Positions 48,656 through 60,113 of a stretch of 64,000 nucleotides of DNA are shown piece by piece. Under the pieces are notes generated by a model. It did no database searches and was not told where the DNA came from. It saw only the letters and a list, made by a program, of their open reading frames with translations. A program made the translations under genes and the position numbers. Source of the stretch: Hyphomicrobiales bacterium (GTDB lineage Bacteria > Pseudomonadota > Alphaproteobacteria > Rhizobiales > Rhizobiaceae); the NCBI GenBank assembly GCA_900470195.1, contig UEIJ01000006.1, positions 62,001 to 126,000 on the forward strand. The letters run 5' to 3'. Each line of letters starts with the position of its first letter. The stretch's first letter is position 1.

Positions 48656-49552
48656 TCAGGGTCTCAATGCCAGATCAGGCATGTAGACCTTGATCGCCTT
48701 GCGCAGAAGGCGGAAATGAGCGGGTGTCCAGGTCGACAGTTCGCCATCAGTATTCACGGCACGCGGCTTTTTAGTGCGGACAATCACTTCTGTCGTTGGG
48801 AAAGCCCGTACGTCATCCCATTTCGAATGAGTACCACGACGCAGGCTCGGCAGCAGCCGCAAGAGTTTCCACCAGTGATCGACCTCCAGACTATAGAAAT
48901 CGAGTTTACCATCGTCTACGGTCGCATCTTTCTCGACCGCCATGCCGCCGCCGTAGAATTTTCCATTCCCGACAGAGACCTGCAACGTGCGGATTTTTTC
49001 CGTTACGCCGTCATGCTCCAGATAGGCGGTGAAAAGCTCTGAACGCATGAGGATGCGCGCAGCAACAATGGCATAACCGAGCTTTCCCCACTTCTTCTTT
49101 GCGGCGGAACTGAGCTGCTGCGCCAACTCGGCGCTGAAACCGATGCTCGCGACATTGAAGTAGAGATGACCGTTCACTTCACCCAGATCGATGGGATAAA
49201 CGTCGTAGGTTGCGAGGTGACGTGCCGCCTCCACAGGATCGGCAGGAATGCCGATGGTGCGGGCGAAATCGTTCGCGGTTCCAAGCGGAAGGATCGCAAG
49301 TGGTAATCCCGTTTCCATCAACCCCTTAGCCGCAGCGTTCAAGGATCCGTCACCGCCGCCGACAACGACAAGATCGCAATCTCTTTCCCGAAGGATCACG
49401 TCCGAAATCGTTTCGTCGCCCTCCGGATTTCGCTCGGTGAGCTCGAGCCCGCCGCGTTCCAACGCGGAACGAATGTCCGCACCGTAACCCCTGCCGTTTC
49501 GGGCGTGTGGATTGACGATAAGAAGTGCCCGGCGCTTGGTGGTCTTGCCCAT
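48656..49552 (-). CDS. Diacylglycerol/lipid kinase (DagK_cat, YegS-like)
   Basis: A 298-residue cytoplasmic lipid kinase with the catalytic-domain signatures LLIVNPHARNGRG, the nucleotide-binding VVGGGDGSLNAAAKGL and LPLGTANDFARTIGI, and a C-terminal segment with NTDGELSTW. YegS-type enzymes phosphorylate lipids such as phosphatidylglycerol or diacylglycerol in vitro; the native substrate is unknown. The ATG at 49552 has AGGGAA upstream and places the catalytic domain at the N-terminus; a longer frame to 49639 is unlikely. It is monocistronic. Confidence 0.87.
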   Translation of the reverse strand: MGKTTKRRALLIVNPHARNGRGYGADIRSALERGGLELTERNPEGDETISDVILRERDCDLVVVGGGDGSLNAAAKGLMETGLPLAILPLGTANDFARTIGIPADPVEAARHLATYDVYPIDLGEVNGHLYFNVASIGFSAELAQQLSSAAKKKWGKLGYAIVAARILMRSELFTAYLEHDGVTEKIRTLQVSVGNGKFYGGGMAVEKDATVDDGKLDFYSLEVDHWWKLLRLLPSLRRGTHSKWDDVRAFPTTEVIVRTKKPRAVNTDGELSTWTPAHFRLLRKAIKVYMPDLALRP

Positions 49553-49840
49553 GGATTCCCTGTCATCTGCAACAGCCTGCCAGTCTGGCTGCTTGGTTCG
49601 GAGTTCATTTGCAGATGGCTTCTTAATCCGGGATATCAATGGAACGGTTCATAAAAAATTTGTCACGATCCTGTAGTGGTTCGTGAGGCTGATAAATTGA
49701 ACGCCATAGCAGGACGTAGCTCGCGACAAAACAGTTTGACGAGACCAGAAAGAGAACATAGTTTAACGAAATCAGCTGTAAAACTTTCCGATGCGGCTTC
49801 GTCAAGTTTGTCGCTAACTGACTGAAACATATTACAGTTT

Positions 49841-49914
49841 GCGGGTATGATGTAATGGTAGCCTGTCAGCTTCCCAAGCTGAACGCGCGGGTTCGATTCC
49901 CGCTACCCGCTCCA
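49841..49914 (+). tRNA. tRNA-Gly (anticodon CCC)
   Basis: The acceptor stem GCGGGTA pairs with TACCCGC (49904-49910), the anticodon arm TCAGC-TTCCCAA-GCTGA gives anticodon CCC, and the T arm contains GGTTCGATTCC. The CCA end is encoded (49912-49914). It decodes GGG. It lies alone between the lipid kinase and the PepSY gene. Confidence 0.96.
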
Positions 49915-49930
49915 GCACAAACGCCAGAGA

Positions 49931-50173
49931 TTATCTGATGTTCTCTCCGGTTTTGGGATCGACTTTGACCTCAACCTTGGCGCCAGCCTTGGTAACATAT
50001 TCGATCTCATAATAACCGCGATCGTTCCAGTCGACTTCGTCGACGAAGGCCGTATCTGCGTTCTGTTCGATTTTTGCGATTATTTCTGAAAGCTTAGACC
50101 CTTCCGGCGGCGGAGAGGCGTAGGCTGTGGTAACAGACAAACCAAGAAACAGTGTCGAAACGATAAGACGCAT
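49931..50173 (-). CDS. PepSY-domain exported small protein
   Basis: The 80-residue product has a signal peptide (MRLIVSTLFLGLSVTTAYA, cleavage after AYA) and a mature PepSY-like domain with WNDRGYYEIEYVTKAGAKVEVKVDPKTGE spread over its second half. PepSY domains are thought to bind or inhibit peptidases in the periplasm. The ATG at 50173 has AAGGAG six bases upstream, which settles the start against the longer frame to 50212. Confidence 0.82.
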   Translation of the reverse strand: MRLIVSTLFLGLSVTTAYASPPPEGSKLSEIIAKIEQNADTAFVDEVDWNDRGYYEIEYVTKAGAKVEVKVDPKTGENIR

Positions 50174-50237
50174 GATGATCTCCTTAGCTATTCTAAAAGA
50201 GTAGGAGTTCAAACATCCTCTTCAAGGCCAACGAGCA

Positions 50238-50429
50238 TTACTTTATGAGGGGACTTATCGAACCGGTGAAGGTCTGATCAATCATCGCTGGGAGTTTTGG
50301 CTCTGCTCCAGATAGGATCACAACTATTGCAAGCATCAATATCAATGGCGCGGCGAGAATGCCGCTCCTTACCGCCGGTTCGAGAATGCGGCGGGTCTTG
50401 TTGTTTCGCGTTGATTGCTCATTTCTCAT
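50238..50429 (-). CDS. Possible small membrane protein
   Basis: A 63-codon open frame with ATG start, a basic, polar N-terminus, one hydrophobic helix (SGILAAPLILMLAIVVILSG) and a short external tail. I recognise no family, and no clear ribosome site precedes it. It is 64 bases upstream of the PepSY gene on the same strand, so the two could form a unit. It occupies the place directly after ntrC where ntrYX is found in many relatives. Confidence 0.42.
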   Translation of the reverse strand: MRNEQSTRNNKTRRILEPAVRSGILAAPLILMLAIVVILSGAEPKLPAMIDQTFTGSISPLIK

Positions 50430-50505
50430 GCAACCAACAGTAGCCGGACAGACTTAATTGCCAGTTAAATAATGTAGTTAATACTTTATCAGGGCTTGAT
50501 TGCCG

Positions 50506-51978
50506 CTAATTTCCCTTGTTTCCGCGATATATATTGACGCCGAGTTCGCGAATTTTCTTGCGCAGCGTATTGCGGTTCAGCCCCAGAAGATCCGCCGCCT
50601 TGATCTGATTTCCACGAGTCGCCGTAAGGCATGCGAGGATCAGAGGGTATTCCAGTTCAGCCAGAACCCGATGATAGAGCCCGGGCGGAGGCAGGTCGGA
50701 ACCAAAAGACGCAAAATAACGCTGCATATTCTGCTCAACAGCCTGCGAAATGGAGATGTCTTCCATATCGCGACCGCCTGCGGAAACGACTTCCGGCTTG
50801 GCCAGTTCAGCCCGCAACTCCGTTTCGATAATTTCCGGCGAAATTTCTTCCTGCGGGTAAAGCGCTGCAAGCCTTCGCACAAGATTTTCAAGCTCGCGGA
50901 CATTGCCCGGCCACGGATACCGGCGCATCATTTCCAAGCCGGCAGTGCTAATACGTTTCTCCGGTAAACCCTCTTCAGCAGCCCGCTTGAAAAAATGGCG
51001 TACGAGATCGGCTACATCCTCGCTACGCTCGCGAAGCGGCGGCAAACGCAGAGGCACAACATTGAGCCGGTAATAGAGATCCTCGCGAAACAGTCCTTGC
51101 GCTATCAGTTGCCGCAAATCCTTGTTGGTCGCCGCAACGATGCGCACGTCGGTCTTGATCGGCGTACGTCCGCCAACTGTCATATATTCACCTTGCTGCA
51201 ACACGCGCAGAAGGCGAGTTTGCGCTTCCATGGGCATATCGCCGATCTCATCGAGAAACAGCGTTCCGCCATTTGCCTGTTCGAAGCGCCCGCTTGAGCG
51301 ATTTTGCGCGCCAGTAAAGGCGCCCTTTTCATGCCCGAACAGTTCAGACTCGATCAGGTCGCGTGGGATCGCCGCCATATTGATCGCAACAAACGGCCCC
51401 TTTCGGCGGCGCCCGTATTCGTGCAGCGCGCGCGCAACCAGTTCCTTGCCCGTGCCGGATTCACCCGTGACCATGACTGTCAAATCCGTCTGCATCATAC
51501 GCGCCAGCAAACGGTAGATTTCCTGCATCGCGGGCGACCGGCCCACCAGTGGCATGTTCTCTGCCTGCTCGTCGGAAAGAGCTGCGACAGGTTTATTCTT
51601 GGGCTCTGACAGCGCTCGGCCGACAATATTGATCAGTTCCGTCAGGTCGAATGGCTTCGGCAGATATTCGTAGGCTCCGGCCTCTGACGCCCTAATCGCC
51701 GTCATGAACGTATTTTGCGCGCTCATCACAACGACCGGAAGGTCTGGGCGCATTTTCTTGATGCGCGGCAGAAGATCAAAGGCGTTTTCGTCCGGCATAT
51801 TGACGTCAGTAATGACGAGATCGCCGTCACCGGCCGCCACCCAACGCCAAAGCGAAGCTGCGTTGGAAGTCACGCGCACATCATAGCCTGCCCGCGATAA
51901 GGCCTGGTTCAGCACTGTCCGAATGGCTGCATCGTCATCCGCCACCAATATGGTTCCAGTCGGACGTCCTGCGATCAT
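50506..51978 (-). CDS. ntrC: Nitrogen response regulator NtrC
   Basis: The 490-residue sigma-54 activator has a receiver domain (about 8-125; the phosphoacceptor Asp in ITDVNMPD), an AAA+ domain (about 145-370) with Walker A GESGTGKE and the sigma-54 contact loop GAFTGA, and a C-terminal Fis-type HTH (about 445-485, [21 protein letters not shown] in parts). It activates glnBA and other nitrogen genes when nitrogen is low. The ATG at 51978 overlaps the ntrB stop (ATGA); the longer frame to 52023 lies inside ntrB. A sigma-54-type promoter is present before glnB in this window. Confidence 0.96.
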   Translation of the reverse strand: MIAGRPTGTILVADDDAAIRTVLNQALSRAGYDVRVTSNAASLWRWVAAGDGDLVITDVNMPDENAFDLLPRIKKMRPDLPVVVMSAQNTFMTAIRASEAGAYEYLPKPFDLTELINIVGRALSEPKNKPVAALSDEQAENMPLVGRSPAMQEIYRLLARMMQTDLTVMVTGESGTGKELVARALHEYGRRRKGPFVAINMAAIPRDLIESELFGHEKGAFTGAQNRSSGRFEQANGGTLFLDEIGDMPMEAQTRLLRVLQQGEYMTVGGRTPIKTDVRIVAATNKDLRQLIAQGLFREDLYYRLNVVPLRLPPLRERSEDVADLVRHFFKRAAEEGLPEKRISTAGLEMMRRYPWPGNVRELENLVRRLAALYPQEEISPEIIETELRAELAKPEVVSAGGRDMEDISISQAVEQNMQRYFASFGSDLPPPGLYHRVLAELEYPLILACLTATRGNQIKAADLLGLNRNTLRKKIRELGVNIYRGNKGN

Positions 51979-53099
51979 GCGTTGTCTCCAATATTTCCAG
52001 CCGCATTCTCGGCATTTTTCCATGCAGGCATCAGAACGCGGAAAGTTGTGCGCGAGGGATGGCTGTCACATTCGATGATGCCGCCATGATCACCAATGAT
52101 CTTTGCGACCAGCGCCAATCCCAGTCCCGAGCCATTGGTTTTCGTTGTCACGAAGGGATCGAACAGATGCGGCAGCATATCCTGGGGCACGCCGGGTCCG
52201 TTATCATGCACGCAGAATTCGAGAGGCAGCGCCACTCTGTCTCGTGCCCCGGGAACCTGTAGACGGATGCCCGGACGGTAAGCCGTGGAGAGGACGATCT
52301 CGCCACCCTCACGATCACCTATAGCTTCCGAGGCATTCTTCAGAAGATTGAGGAAAACCTGCACGAGCTGGTCACGATTGGCGAAAACCGGCGGGAGAGA
52401 AGGATCATAATCTTCCACAAAACGGATTTTTCGCGCGAACCCGTTCTTCGCAATCGCCTTCACATGATCCAGAACCGCATGAATATTGACGGCAGAACGC
52501 TCGATGGGGCGCTCGTCCGAGAAAACCTCCATGCGATCAACCAGTGAAACGATCCGATCCGTTTCATCGGTAATAAGACGCGCAAGCGCGCGATCCTCGT
52601 CGCTGACAACCTGTTCGAGCAATTGTGCCGCGCCGCGGATACCGGAGAGAGGATTCTTGATTTCATGGGCCAGCATCGATGCAAGTCCGGTCACGGACCG
52701 TGCCGCGCCGCGATGCGTCATCTGCCGGTCGATCTTTTCGGCCATCGTCTTTTCCTTGAAAAGGATGACCACGGCCCCCGGCAACTCTGCTACGGGCGCC
52801 ACGTAAACATCGACGATACGTTCCGCCCCAAGACGCGGTGATGAAACATCGACGCGATATTCGTTAACCGGCATCTGGCTGGTGCGAACCTGATCGACCA
52901 GAGCTAGCAGCGGGCTGCCGAAAGGCAGAAAGGATTCCAGCCGGTTACGCGCCAGAATGGACGAGCCTGAGCGAAAGAATTGCTCTGCATCCAGATTGGC
53001 ATAGGCGATGTAATTTTCAGCGCTGACCATAATAACCGGTTGGCTGATGGCGTCGAGCACCACAGAGGGAATGCCGCTCACTTCTGCTCTCTCGCGCAT
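51975..53099 (-). CDS. ntrB: Nitrogen regulation sensor histidine kinase NtrB
   Basis: The 374-residue cytoplasmic kinase has a PAS domain (about 10-120), the phosphoacceptor His in [13 protein letters not shown] near residue 144, an N box with LLKNASEAI and the glycine-rich HDNGPGVP and GSGLGLALV boxes. It phosphorylates NtrC under nitrogen limitation and is reversed by P-II (GlnB). The start ATG shares one base with the dusB stop (TGATG), so the genes are translationally coupled. Confidence 0.95.
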   Translation of the reverse strand: MRERAEVSGIPSVVLDAISQPVIMVSAENYIAYANLDAEQFFRSGSSILARNRLESFLPFGSPLLALVDQVRTSQMPVNEYRVDVSSPRLGAERIVDVYVAPVAELPGAVVILFKEKTMAEKIDRQMTHRGAARSVTGLASMLAHEIKNPLSGIRGAAQLLEQVVSDEDRALARLITDETDRIVSLVDRMEVFSDERPIERSAVNIHAVLDHVKAIAKNGFARKIRFVEDYDPSLPPVFANRDQLVQVFLNLLKNASEAIGDREGGEIVLSTAYRPGIRLQVPGARDRVALPLEFCVHDNGPGVPQDMLPHLFDPFVTTKTNGSGLGLALVAKIIGDHGGIIECDSHPSRTTFRVLMPAWKNAENAAGNIGDNA

Positions 53100-54103
53100 C
53101 AGGCAACCTTTTTGAGCGCGGCTTCAGAAGCTTCGCGCATGAATATACGACGCAAAAGGTCGATGACGGTCTGGCTGTCTGTCAGGGTCATCACTTCTGC
53201 CTTCTCGGCGGACGTACACGCGGCACCAGCATGACGATCAAGATACCAGCCAAGATGCTTGCGGGAATGGCGAATGCCCGTCGTGTTGCCATAATGATCG
53301 AGCATATCTTCATAATGCTTTATAATATAATCGAGAATTTCACTTTTCGACCGTGGAGCAAAATCGCTTCCTGCGATTGCACCGGCCAACCACGGCTGGC
53401 CGTAAGAGGCACGTCCGACCATTACAGCATCCGCTCCGGAGCAACGCAGAATTTCCTCAGCATCATGTCGACACGCCACATCTCCGTTGGCAACCAAAGG
53501 AATCCTGATCGCGTCACGAACGGCGCGAATTGCATTCCAGTCCGCCTTGCCTTCATAAAACTGACAACGCGTACGCCCATGGACAGTCACCATGGTGATA
53601 CCGGCCCCTTCGGCGCGTCTGGCAAGTTCAGGCGCGTTGATGCTTTTCTCGTCCCACCCCAGTCGCATCTTGAGCGTAACCGGAACGCTGACCGCATTAA
53701 CGGTAGCTTCAACGAGGGTCATTGCGTGATCGAGATCGCGCATCAGCGCGGACCCGGAATAACCGCCAGTCACCTTCTTGGCCGGACAACCCATATTGAT
53801 ATCGATGATATCAGCGCCCTCGCCCTCGGCAATTCGTGCGGCTTCACCCATCCAATGCGCTTCGCGCCCGGCAAGCTGCACGACATGGGTGCCAAGTCCC
53901 TTACCCGAAAGGCGGAGAAGGCTTTCCTTATGACGATTGCAAAGTTCAGCACTGGCGACCATTTCAGACACGACCATGCCGGCGCCAGCCAATGCAGCAC
54001 GCCTACGGAAGGGAAGGTCCGAAACGCCCGACATCGGCGCGAGAAAGACGCGGTTGGCAAGTGCCACCCCACCAATGTTCAAAGGTTGCTCGAGAAAACT
54101 CAC
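53099..54103 (-). CDS. dusB: tRNA-dihydrouridine synthase B (NifR3)
   Basis: A 334-residue FMN-dependent enzyme that reduces uridine in the D loop of tRNA. It has the [15 protein letters not shown]-terminus, [21 protein letters not shown] with the catalytic Cys, the [11 protein letters not shown] segment and GNGD-type phosphate site as VANGDV. In Rhizobiales this gene (nifR3) heads the nitrogen regulation operon dusB-ntrB-ntrC, as here. The start appears to be GTG at 54103. Confidence 0.94.
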   Translation of the reverse strand: MSFLEQPLNIGGVALANRVFLAPMSGVSDLPFRRRAALAGAGMVVSEMVASAELCNRHKESLLRLSGKGLGTHVVQLAGREAHWMGEAARIAEGEGADIIDINMGCPAKKVTGGYSGSALMRDLDHAMTLVEATVNAVSVPVTLKMRLGWDEKSINAPELARRAEGAGITMVTVHGRTRCQFYEGKADWNAIRAVRDAIRIPLVANGDVACRHDAEEILRCSGADAVMVGRASYGQPWLAGAIAGSDFAPRSKSEILDYIIKHYEDMLDHYGNTTGIRHSRKHLGWYLDRHAGAACTSAEKAEVMTLTDSQTVIDLLRRIFMREASEAALKKVA

Positions 54104-54265
54104 CGATAATGCCTATTTGATGTGCACAATGTAATTAGCTTATACATTAATCAACCTCACTTTTCAACGCAAGGAAAAGCATGCGCAAAATCGCGATAAA
54201 TCAAATGTCGTCTGGCATTTATCTGCGCAAGGCATTATTCGGCTTGAAAACGCAAACTTGAACAG

Positions 54266-55489
54266 ATGCAACCTTTGGCAGAGGCGACCACCATTTCAAA
54301 GATAGCAGCAGTCATTGTGGCAGCCGGCCGCGGTGAGCGAGCCGGGCAAAGTGTCGAAGGGCCGAAACAATATCGGCGTATCGGTGGCGAAGCCGTACTT
54401 GCCCGCACTTTGCGCGCTTTCAGCGACTGCCCGTTGGTTGATAGCATCGTTGTCGTCATTCACCCCGACGACCATGCGCTTTACGAACGCGCCCTTCCGG
54501 AAAACTGGGGCAACATTCTGGTCGTGAATGGTGGCCCCACTAGGCAGGAATCAACGCGTCTTGGTCTCCTTGCGTTGCGAGACTACGCGCCACAGTATGT
54601 CATGATCCATGACGGCGTGAGACCATTTGTCAGCCAGGACCTACTGAAGCGTATTGTCGCAAATCTCGCGCCTGATGAAGGCGTTCTACCGGCATTGGCC
54701 GTTTCGGACACGCTCAAGCAGTCAGCTACGGACGGAACGGTAAAGACGACGGTGCCTCGCGCCGGTCTTTTTGCGGCACAGACACCACAAGCATTCCCCT
54801 ATTCGTCGATCCTCACTGCGCATGAAAAGGCATTCGCGATCAACCGGTCTGATTTTACGGACGATGCCGCTATTGCCGAATGGCAAAGTATCGCTGTCCG
54901 CATTATCGAGGGATCGGCGGACAATACAAAGCTTACCTGGGCAAAGGATATTGAAATGGCTGACAAGCGCCTGCGGCAAGACCACGTCTCGTTTCCCGAT
55001 ATTCGTACTGGCAATGGCTATGACGTCCATTCCTTTGAACCCGGAGATCATGTGACGCTGTGTGGCGTGAAAATTCCGCATGAAGCAAAACTCAATGGCC
55101 ATTCGGACGCCGATGTGGGGCTTCATGCGCTGACCGACGCCTTGCTTGCGACACGCGGAGCTGGCGATATTGGCACGCATTTTCCTCCATCCGATCCCCA
55201 ATGGAAGGGCGCGGCTTCCCGCATTTTTGTCGAACATGCCGCCAATATCGTACGTGAAGCAGGCGGTCGTATCGCCAATGTCGATGTGACTTTTATCAGC
55301 GAAGCACCGAAGATCGGTCCACACCGCACAGCAATGACAGAGGCGCTTTGCGACATGCTGGGCATTGCCGCAGACCGCGTGTCCATCAAAGCTACGACCA
55401 ACGAAAAGCTTGGCTTTGTGGGGCGCCGAGAGGGTATCGCAGCAATCGCAACCGCAACCGTCATCTACCCCGGCGAGGTTCCCGAATGA
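54266..55489 (+). CDS. ispDF: Bifunctional IspD/IspF enzyme of the MEP isoprenoid pathway
   Basis: The 407-residue fusion catalyses two non-consecutive steps of isoprenoid synthesis. The IspD cytidylyltransferase (about 12-235) shows [23 protein letters not shown] and [11 protein letters not shown]. The IspF cyclase (about 245-407) shows GNGYDVHSF, metal ligands in [16 protein letters not shown] and the late [16 protein letters not shown]. Fused IspDF is typical of alpha- and epsilonproteobacteria. No strong ribosome site precedes the ATG. pncC overlaps its stop (ATGA). Confidence 0.96.
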   Translation: MQPLAEATTISKIAAVIVAAGRGERAGQSVEGPKQYRRIGGEAVLARTLRAFSDCPLVDSIVVVIHPDDHALYERALPENWGNILVVNGGPTRQESTRLGLLALRDYAPQYVMIHDGVRPFVSQDLLKRIVANLAPDEGVLPALAVSDTLKQSATDGTVKTTVPRAGLFAAQTPQAFPYSSILTAHEKAFAINRSDFTDDAAIAEWQSIAVRIIEGSADNTKLTWAKDIEMADKRLRQDHVSFPDIRTGNGYDVHSFEPGDHVTLCGVKIPHEAKLNGHSDADVGLHALTDALLATRGAGDIGTHFPPSDPQWKGAASRIFVEHAANIVREAGGRIANVDVTFISEAPKIGPHRTAMTEALCDMLGIAADRVSIKATTNEKLGFVGRREGIAAIATATVIYPGEVPE

Positions 55490-55983
55490 GCCAACTCATC
55501 GCAGAAGAAAAAGCCATCGCCGTGCTGGAAGCTTGCCGTCGCGCTGGTGTGATGGTCGCGACGGCTGAGTCCTGCACCGGAGGACTGATAGCCGGAGCCT
55601 TGACCGACATCGCCGGATCATCCGATGTCGTGGATCGCGGTTTTGTCACTTATTCCAATGAAGCAAAAGCCGAAATGATTGGCGTTCCGATGGAACTGAT
55701 CCATAGCGTGGGCGCTGTCTCGAAGGAAGTCGCACTTTCCATGGCTGAAGGGGCACTTGCCCGTTCCCACGCAGGGATAACCGTGGCAGTCACGGGAGTT
55801 GCCGGGCCGGGCGGTGGTACCGATGAAAAGCCTGTCGGTCTCGTTCACATTGCATCAGCGCGAAAAGGCCAACCGACCCTTCATCGCGAATACCGTTTCG
55901 GGCCAAAAACCCGGGCAGAAATTCGCCACGCGACCGTTCTCGCCGCACTGGACCTGGTTCTGGAAAACCTTCAATCAATTTAG
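55486..55983 (+). CDS. pncC: NMN amidohydrolase (PncC/CinA C-terminal domain)
   Basis: A 165-residue protein of the CinA C-terminal family, which deamidates nicotinamide mononucleotide in pyridine nucleotide salvage. It shows the active-site segment [15 protein letters not shown] and [19 protein letters not shown]. It is the short single-domain form. The ATG overlaps the ispDF stop by four bases, so the genes are coupled. Confidence 0.92.
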   Translation: MSQLIAEEKAIAVLEACRRAGVMVATAESCTGGLIAGALTDIAGSSDVVDRGFVTYSNEAKAEMIGVPMELIHSVGAVSKEVALSMAEGALARSHAGITVAVTGVAGPGGGTDEKPVGLVHIASARKGQPTLHREYRFGPKTRAEIRHATVLAALDLVLENLQSI

Positions 55984-56045
55984 AGCATATACTTTTATCT
56001 AGTGCGCCCTATCCTTGTCTTTGATCAGGCAAGGAGAACAGAGCG

Positions 56046-56786
56046 ATGCGTTTTGATGGCAAGGTAGCAATCGTTACGGGCGGAGCAAGCGGCATCGGTG
56101 AAGCAACCGTTCGCGCTTTCATTCGAGAGGGAGCGAATGTTGTCATCGCCGACTATTCGGAGCATGGCCAGCAGTTGGCCAACGAGCTTGTAGGCGGCAG
56201 CGAGCGCGCATTATTCATCAAGACCGATGTGACGGATACAAAAGCCGTGCAGGCGCTGGTTGCCAAAACCGTCGAAACCTATGGCCGTCTCGACGTCATG
56301 TTCGCCAATGCAGGCATCGCAGCAGACGGCCCGATAGACGAATTGGATGAAACCGCTTGGCAAAAAACCATCGATATCAACCTCACCGGCGTCTATCTTT
56401 GCGATAAATACGCTATCGACCAGATGCGCTCGCAAGGCGGCGGCGTGATCGTGAATTGCGGCTCCATTCACAGTCATGTCGGAAAATCAGGTGTCACCGC
56501 TTATGCGGCAGCAAAGGGTGGCGTAAAACTTCTGACTCAGACGCTTGCCATTGATTACGGTGCACAAAACATTCGGGTGAATGCAGTCTGCCCCGGCTAC
56601 ATCGACACGCCACTTCTCAAGGATATTCCGGACGACAAGAAACAGGCGCTCGTGGCTTTGCATCCGATAGGTCGTCTCGGCCGCGCCGAAGAAGTCGCCA
56701 GCGTCGTGCTATTTCTGGCAAGCGATGACGCGTCCTTTGTCACCGGAGCATCCATACTGGTCGATGGCGGTTATACGGCGCAATAA
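56046..56786 (+). CDS. Short-chain dehydrogenase/reductase, FabG-like
   Basis: A 246-residue classical SDR with the cofactor motif TGGASGIGEA, NAG, the catalytic Ser in NCGSIHSH, the Tyr-x3-Lys pair in YAAAKGG, and DGGYTA near the end. An Asp after strand 2 (VVIADYSE) suggests NAD preference. The substrate is unknown; 3-oxoacyl or alcohol/ketone pairs are usual. The ATG at 56046 has AAGGAG nine bases upstream. It is monocistronic and convergent with the COQ10/RatA-like gene. Confidence 0.9.
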   Translation: MRFDGKVAIVTGGASGIGEATVRAFIREGANVVIADYSEHGQQLANELVGGSERALFIKTDVTDTKAVQALVAKTVETYGRLDVMFANAGIAADGPIDELDETAWQKTIDINLTGVYLCDKYAIDQMRSQGGGVIVNCGSIHSHVGKSGVTAYAAAKGGVKLLTQTLAIDYGAQNIRVNAVCPGYIDTPLLKDIPDDKKQALVALHPIGRLGRAEEVASVVLFLASDDASFVTGASILVDGGYTAQ

Positions 56787-56814
56787 AAATCACGCCGGAA
56801 AACCGGGGGTTCAT

Positions 56815-57270
56815 TCAAGCCGTGCCATATATTTGATCGGCCCGTTTCTCGAAAGCCTCGGAAAACTTTTTGAAAGCGAGATCGAACATGGTCCCCATGA
56901 GAAGTCCGAGCGTGCGGCTCTTGAACTCGTAATCGATGAAGAACTCGACATCGCACTCACTCCCATCGCCCACCGGTTTGAAGGTCCAGCGATTGTCGAG
57001 ATAGCGAAACGGCCCGTCGAGATATTTCACATCGATAACATTGTCTTCGGGCTTCAGCAGTACCTGGCTGGTGAATGTCTCGCGTATGAGCTTGTAACCA
57101 ACCGTCATGTCGGCAATGAGAAGGGCCTTGCCGTCACGCTCCTTGCGGGAGCGAACCGACAAAGCCTCACACATCGGCAGAAACTGCGGATATTTCTCAA
57201 CATCCGCAACGAGGCCGAACATCTGCTCTGCCCGGTGATGCACCCGCCTGACGGTAGTAAATTGCGGCAT
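56815..57270 (-). CDS. COQ10/RatA-like START-domain protein
   Basis: The 151-residue protein belongs to the polyketide cyclase/START family that includes mitochondrial Coq10, which binds coenzyme Q, and E. coli RatA, which was described as a ribosome association toxin. It shows VADVEKYPQFLPMCEAL near residue 25 and a C-terminal helix LMGTMFDLAFKKFSEAFEKRA in parts. In alphaproteobacteria a Coq10-like role is more likely. It starts eight bases after lipA and is probably the last gene of the pdh-lipA run. Confidence 0.88.
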   Translation of the reverse strand: MPQFTTVRRVHHRAEQMFGLVADVEKYPQFLPMCEALSVRSRKERDGKALLIADMTVGYKLIRETFTSQVLLKPEDNVIDVKYLDGPFRYLDNRWTFKPVGDGSECDVEFFIDYEFKSRTLGLLMGTMFDLAFKKFSEAFEKRADQIYGTA

Positions 57271-57278
57271 GTCTGATC

Positions 57279-58244
57279 TCAGGCCCGTGCAGCAATCTGC
57301 GCCTCGCGCGCTGCCCTCAGCTTGGCGAAATCGTCGCCTGCATGATGCGACGAACGCGTCAGCGGGCTCGACGCGACGAGAAGGAAACCCTTCGTCCGAC
57401 CAATTGTTTCGAATGATTTGAATTCGTCCGGCGTCACAAAGCGAATGACTGGATGATGCTTGCGCGTCGGCTGGAGATACTGACCAATGGTCATGAAATC
57501 CACATCCGCCGAACGCAGATCGTCCATCAGCTGCAAGATTTCATTCCGCTCTTCGCCGAGACCGACCATGATACCGGACTTGGTGAAAATGGTCGGGTCC
57601 AGTTCCTTGACGCGCTGCAACAAGCGGATCGAATGGAAATAGCGGGCGCCGGGGCGAACCTTGAGATATTTCGAAGGCACGGTTTCCAGATTGTGGTTGA
57701 ACACGTCCGGGCGCGCCTTGACCACCACTTCCAGGGCACCTTCCTTGCGCAGGAAATCCGGCGTCAGGATTTCAATCGTGGTCGCAGGTGTAGCTTCGCG
57801 GATTGCTTGAATGACTTCCGCAAAATGCTGCGCTCCGCCATCGGCAAGATCATCGCGATCCACCGATGTGATGACCACATGCGTCAACCCCATCTGCTTG
57901 ACGGCCTTGGCGACATTTTCGGGCTCATTCGGATCGAGCGCAGTCGGAATGCCGGTGGAGACATTACAGAAAGCACAGGCGCGTGTGCAAATCTCGCCCA
58001 TGATCATGAAGGTCGCGTGCTTCTTTTCCCAGCACTCGCCGATATTCGGACAACCGGCTTCTTCGCAAACCGTTACCAGATTGTTTGAACGAACGATATC
58101 GCGCGTTTCGCTGTAGCCACGCGAGACAGGAGCCTTGACGCGGATCCAATCGGGCTTCTTCAGAACAACATTGTCTGGACGATGCGCCTTTTCAGGATGC
58201 CGCTCGCGCTTGCCTTGGTTCACCAGATCGAGAACTGTAACCAT
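57279..58244 (-). CDS. lipA: Lipoyl synthase
   Basis: A 321-residue radical-SAM enzyme that inserts two sulfurs into octanoyl groups on E2 and related domains. It has the auxiliary cluster cysteines in [12 protein letters not shown] and the SAM cluster motif [10 protein letters not shown]. The ATG at 58244 has AGGA nine bases upstream. It is downstream of the pyruvate dehydrogenase genes whose E1-beta and E2 lipoyl domains are its targets, a common arrangement in Rhizobiales. Confidence 0.96.
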   Translation of the reverse strand: MVTVLDLVNQGKRERHPEKAHRPDNVVLKKPDWIRVKAPVSRGYSETRDIVRSNNLVTVCEEAGCPNIGECWEKKHATFMIMGEICTRACAFCNVSTGIPTALDPNEPENVAKAVKQMGLTHVVITSVDRDDLADGGAQHFAEVIQAIREATPATTIEILTPDFLRKEGALEVVVKARPDVFNHNLETVPSKYLKVRPGARYFHSIRLLQRVKELDPTIFTKSGIMVGLGEERNEILQLMDDLRSADVDFMTIGQYLQPTRKHHPVIRFVTPDEFKSFETIGRTKGFLLVASSPLTRSSHHAGDDFAKLRAAREAQIAARA

Positions 58245-58354
58245 GCTTTTTCCTGCCTATCCGGTCCATTTTCAAGAATGGACCTGAAATGCTTTCCAAT
58301 TGGGTTTGGTCCTAATCCCTGCCCTCTACCCTGTCAACTTGAGCGATTTGCTAC

Positions 58355-58618
58355 TCATCGCCGCGTAGCCAATCCGAGAGCGCGGAAAACCAATGCCCAT
58401 ATCAGGCCAAACACCAAACCCGCGGTTCCGAGCGCCAATGTGAGCACCCACACGCCATACCAGCCGGTTAAGGCCATTCCGTTGATCGATATGGTGTTAC
58501 CGCCGAGAACACTCAAGGTGCCGGCTGCAAAGCCCAGCACCAGTCCTCCTACGGTACACCATTTGATGATGGGCCAAGCGGCGCGCCGCCAAGGCCCTCC
58601 CTCTTCGATCAGCGGAAT
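58355..58618 (-). CDS. Small membrane protein with probable ATT start
   Basis: The frame encodes about 87 residues: a polar N-terminus with LIEEGGPWRRAAWPIIKW, then two hydrophobic helices (WCTVGGLVLGFAAGTLSVLGG and WVLTLALGTAGLVFGLIWALVF in parts). Protein-like sequence continues upstream of the only standard start, a GTG at 58540 that would cut the first helix. The best initiation site is ATT at 58618, six bases after GGAGAG. The same frame reaches back to the lpdA stop codon TAG at 58634-58636 without another stop. It lies between lpdA and lipA. I recognise no named family. ATT initiation is inferred. Confidence 0.62.
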   Translation of the reverse strand: MPLIEEGGPWRRAAWPIIKWCTVGGLVLGFAAGTLSVLGGNTISINGMALTGWYGVWVLTLALGTAGLVFGLIWALVFRALGLATRR

Positions 58619-58633
58619 GAGCGTCTCTCCGTA

Positions 58634-60097
<1,464 letters not shown>

Positions 60098-60113
60098 ATT
60101 GTCCTGCCTTTGC

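Noticed and set aside
49623-49805. 60-codon hydrophobic frame upstream of the lipid kinase
   Set aside because: It has only a TTG start without a ribosome site and no conserved features; recorded as possible but unsupported.
49808-49835. Promoter-like TTGTCG-N16-TATTAC before tRNA-Gly
   Set aside because: The start point would fall at or inside the tRNA 5' end, leaving no leader, so it is probably chance.
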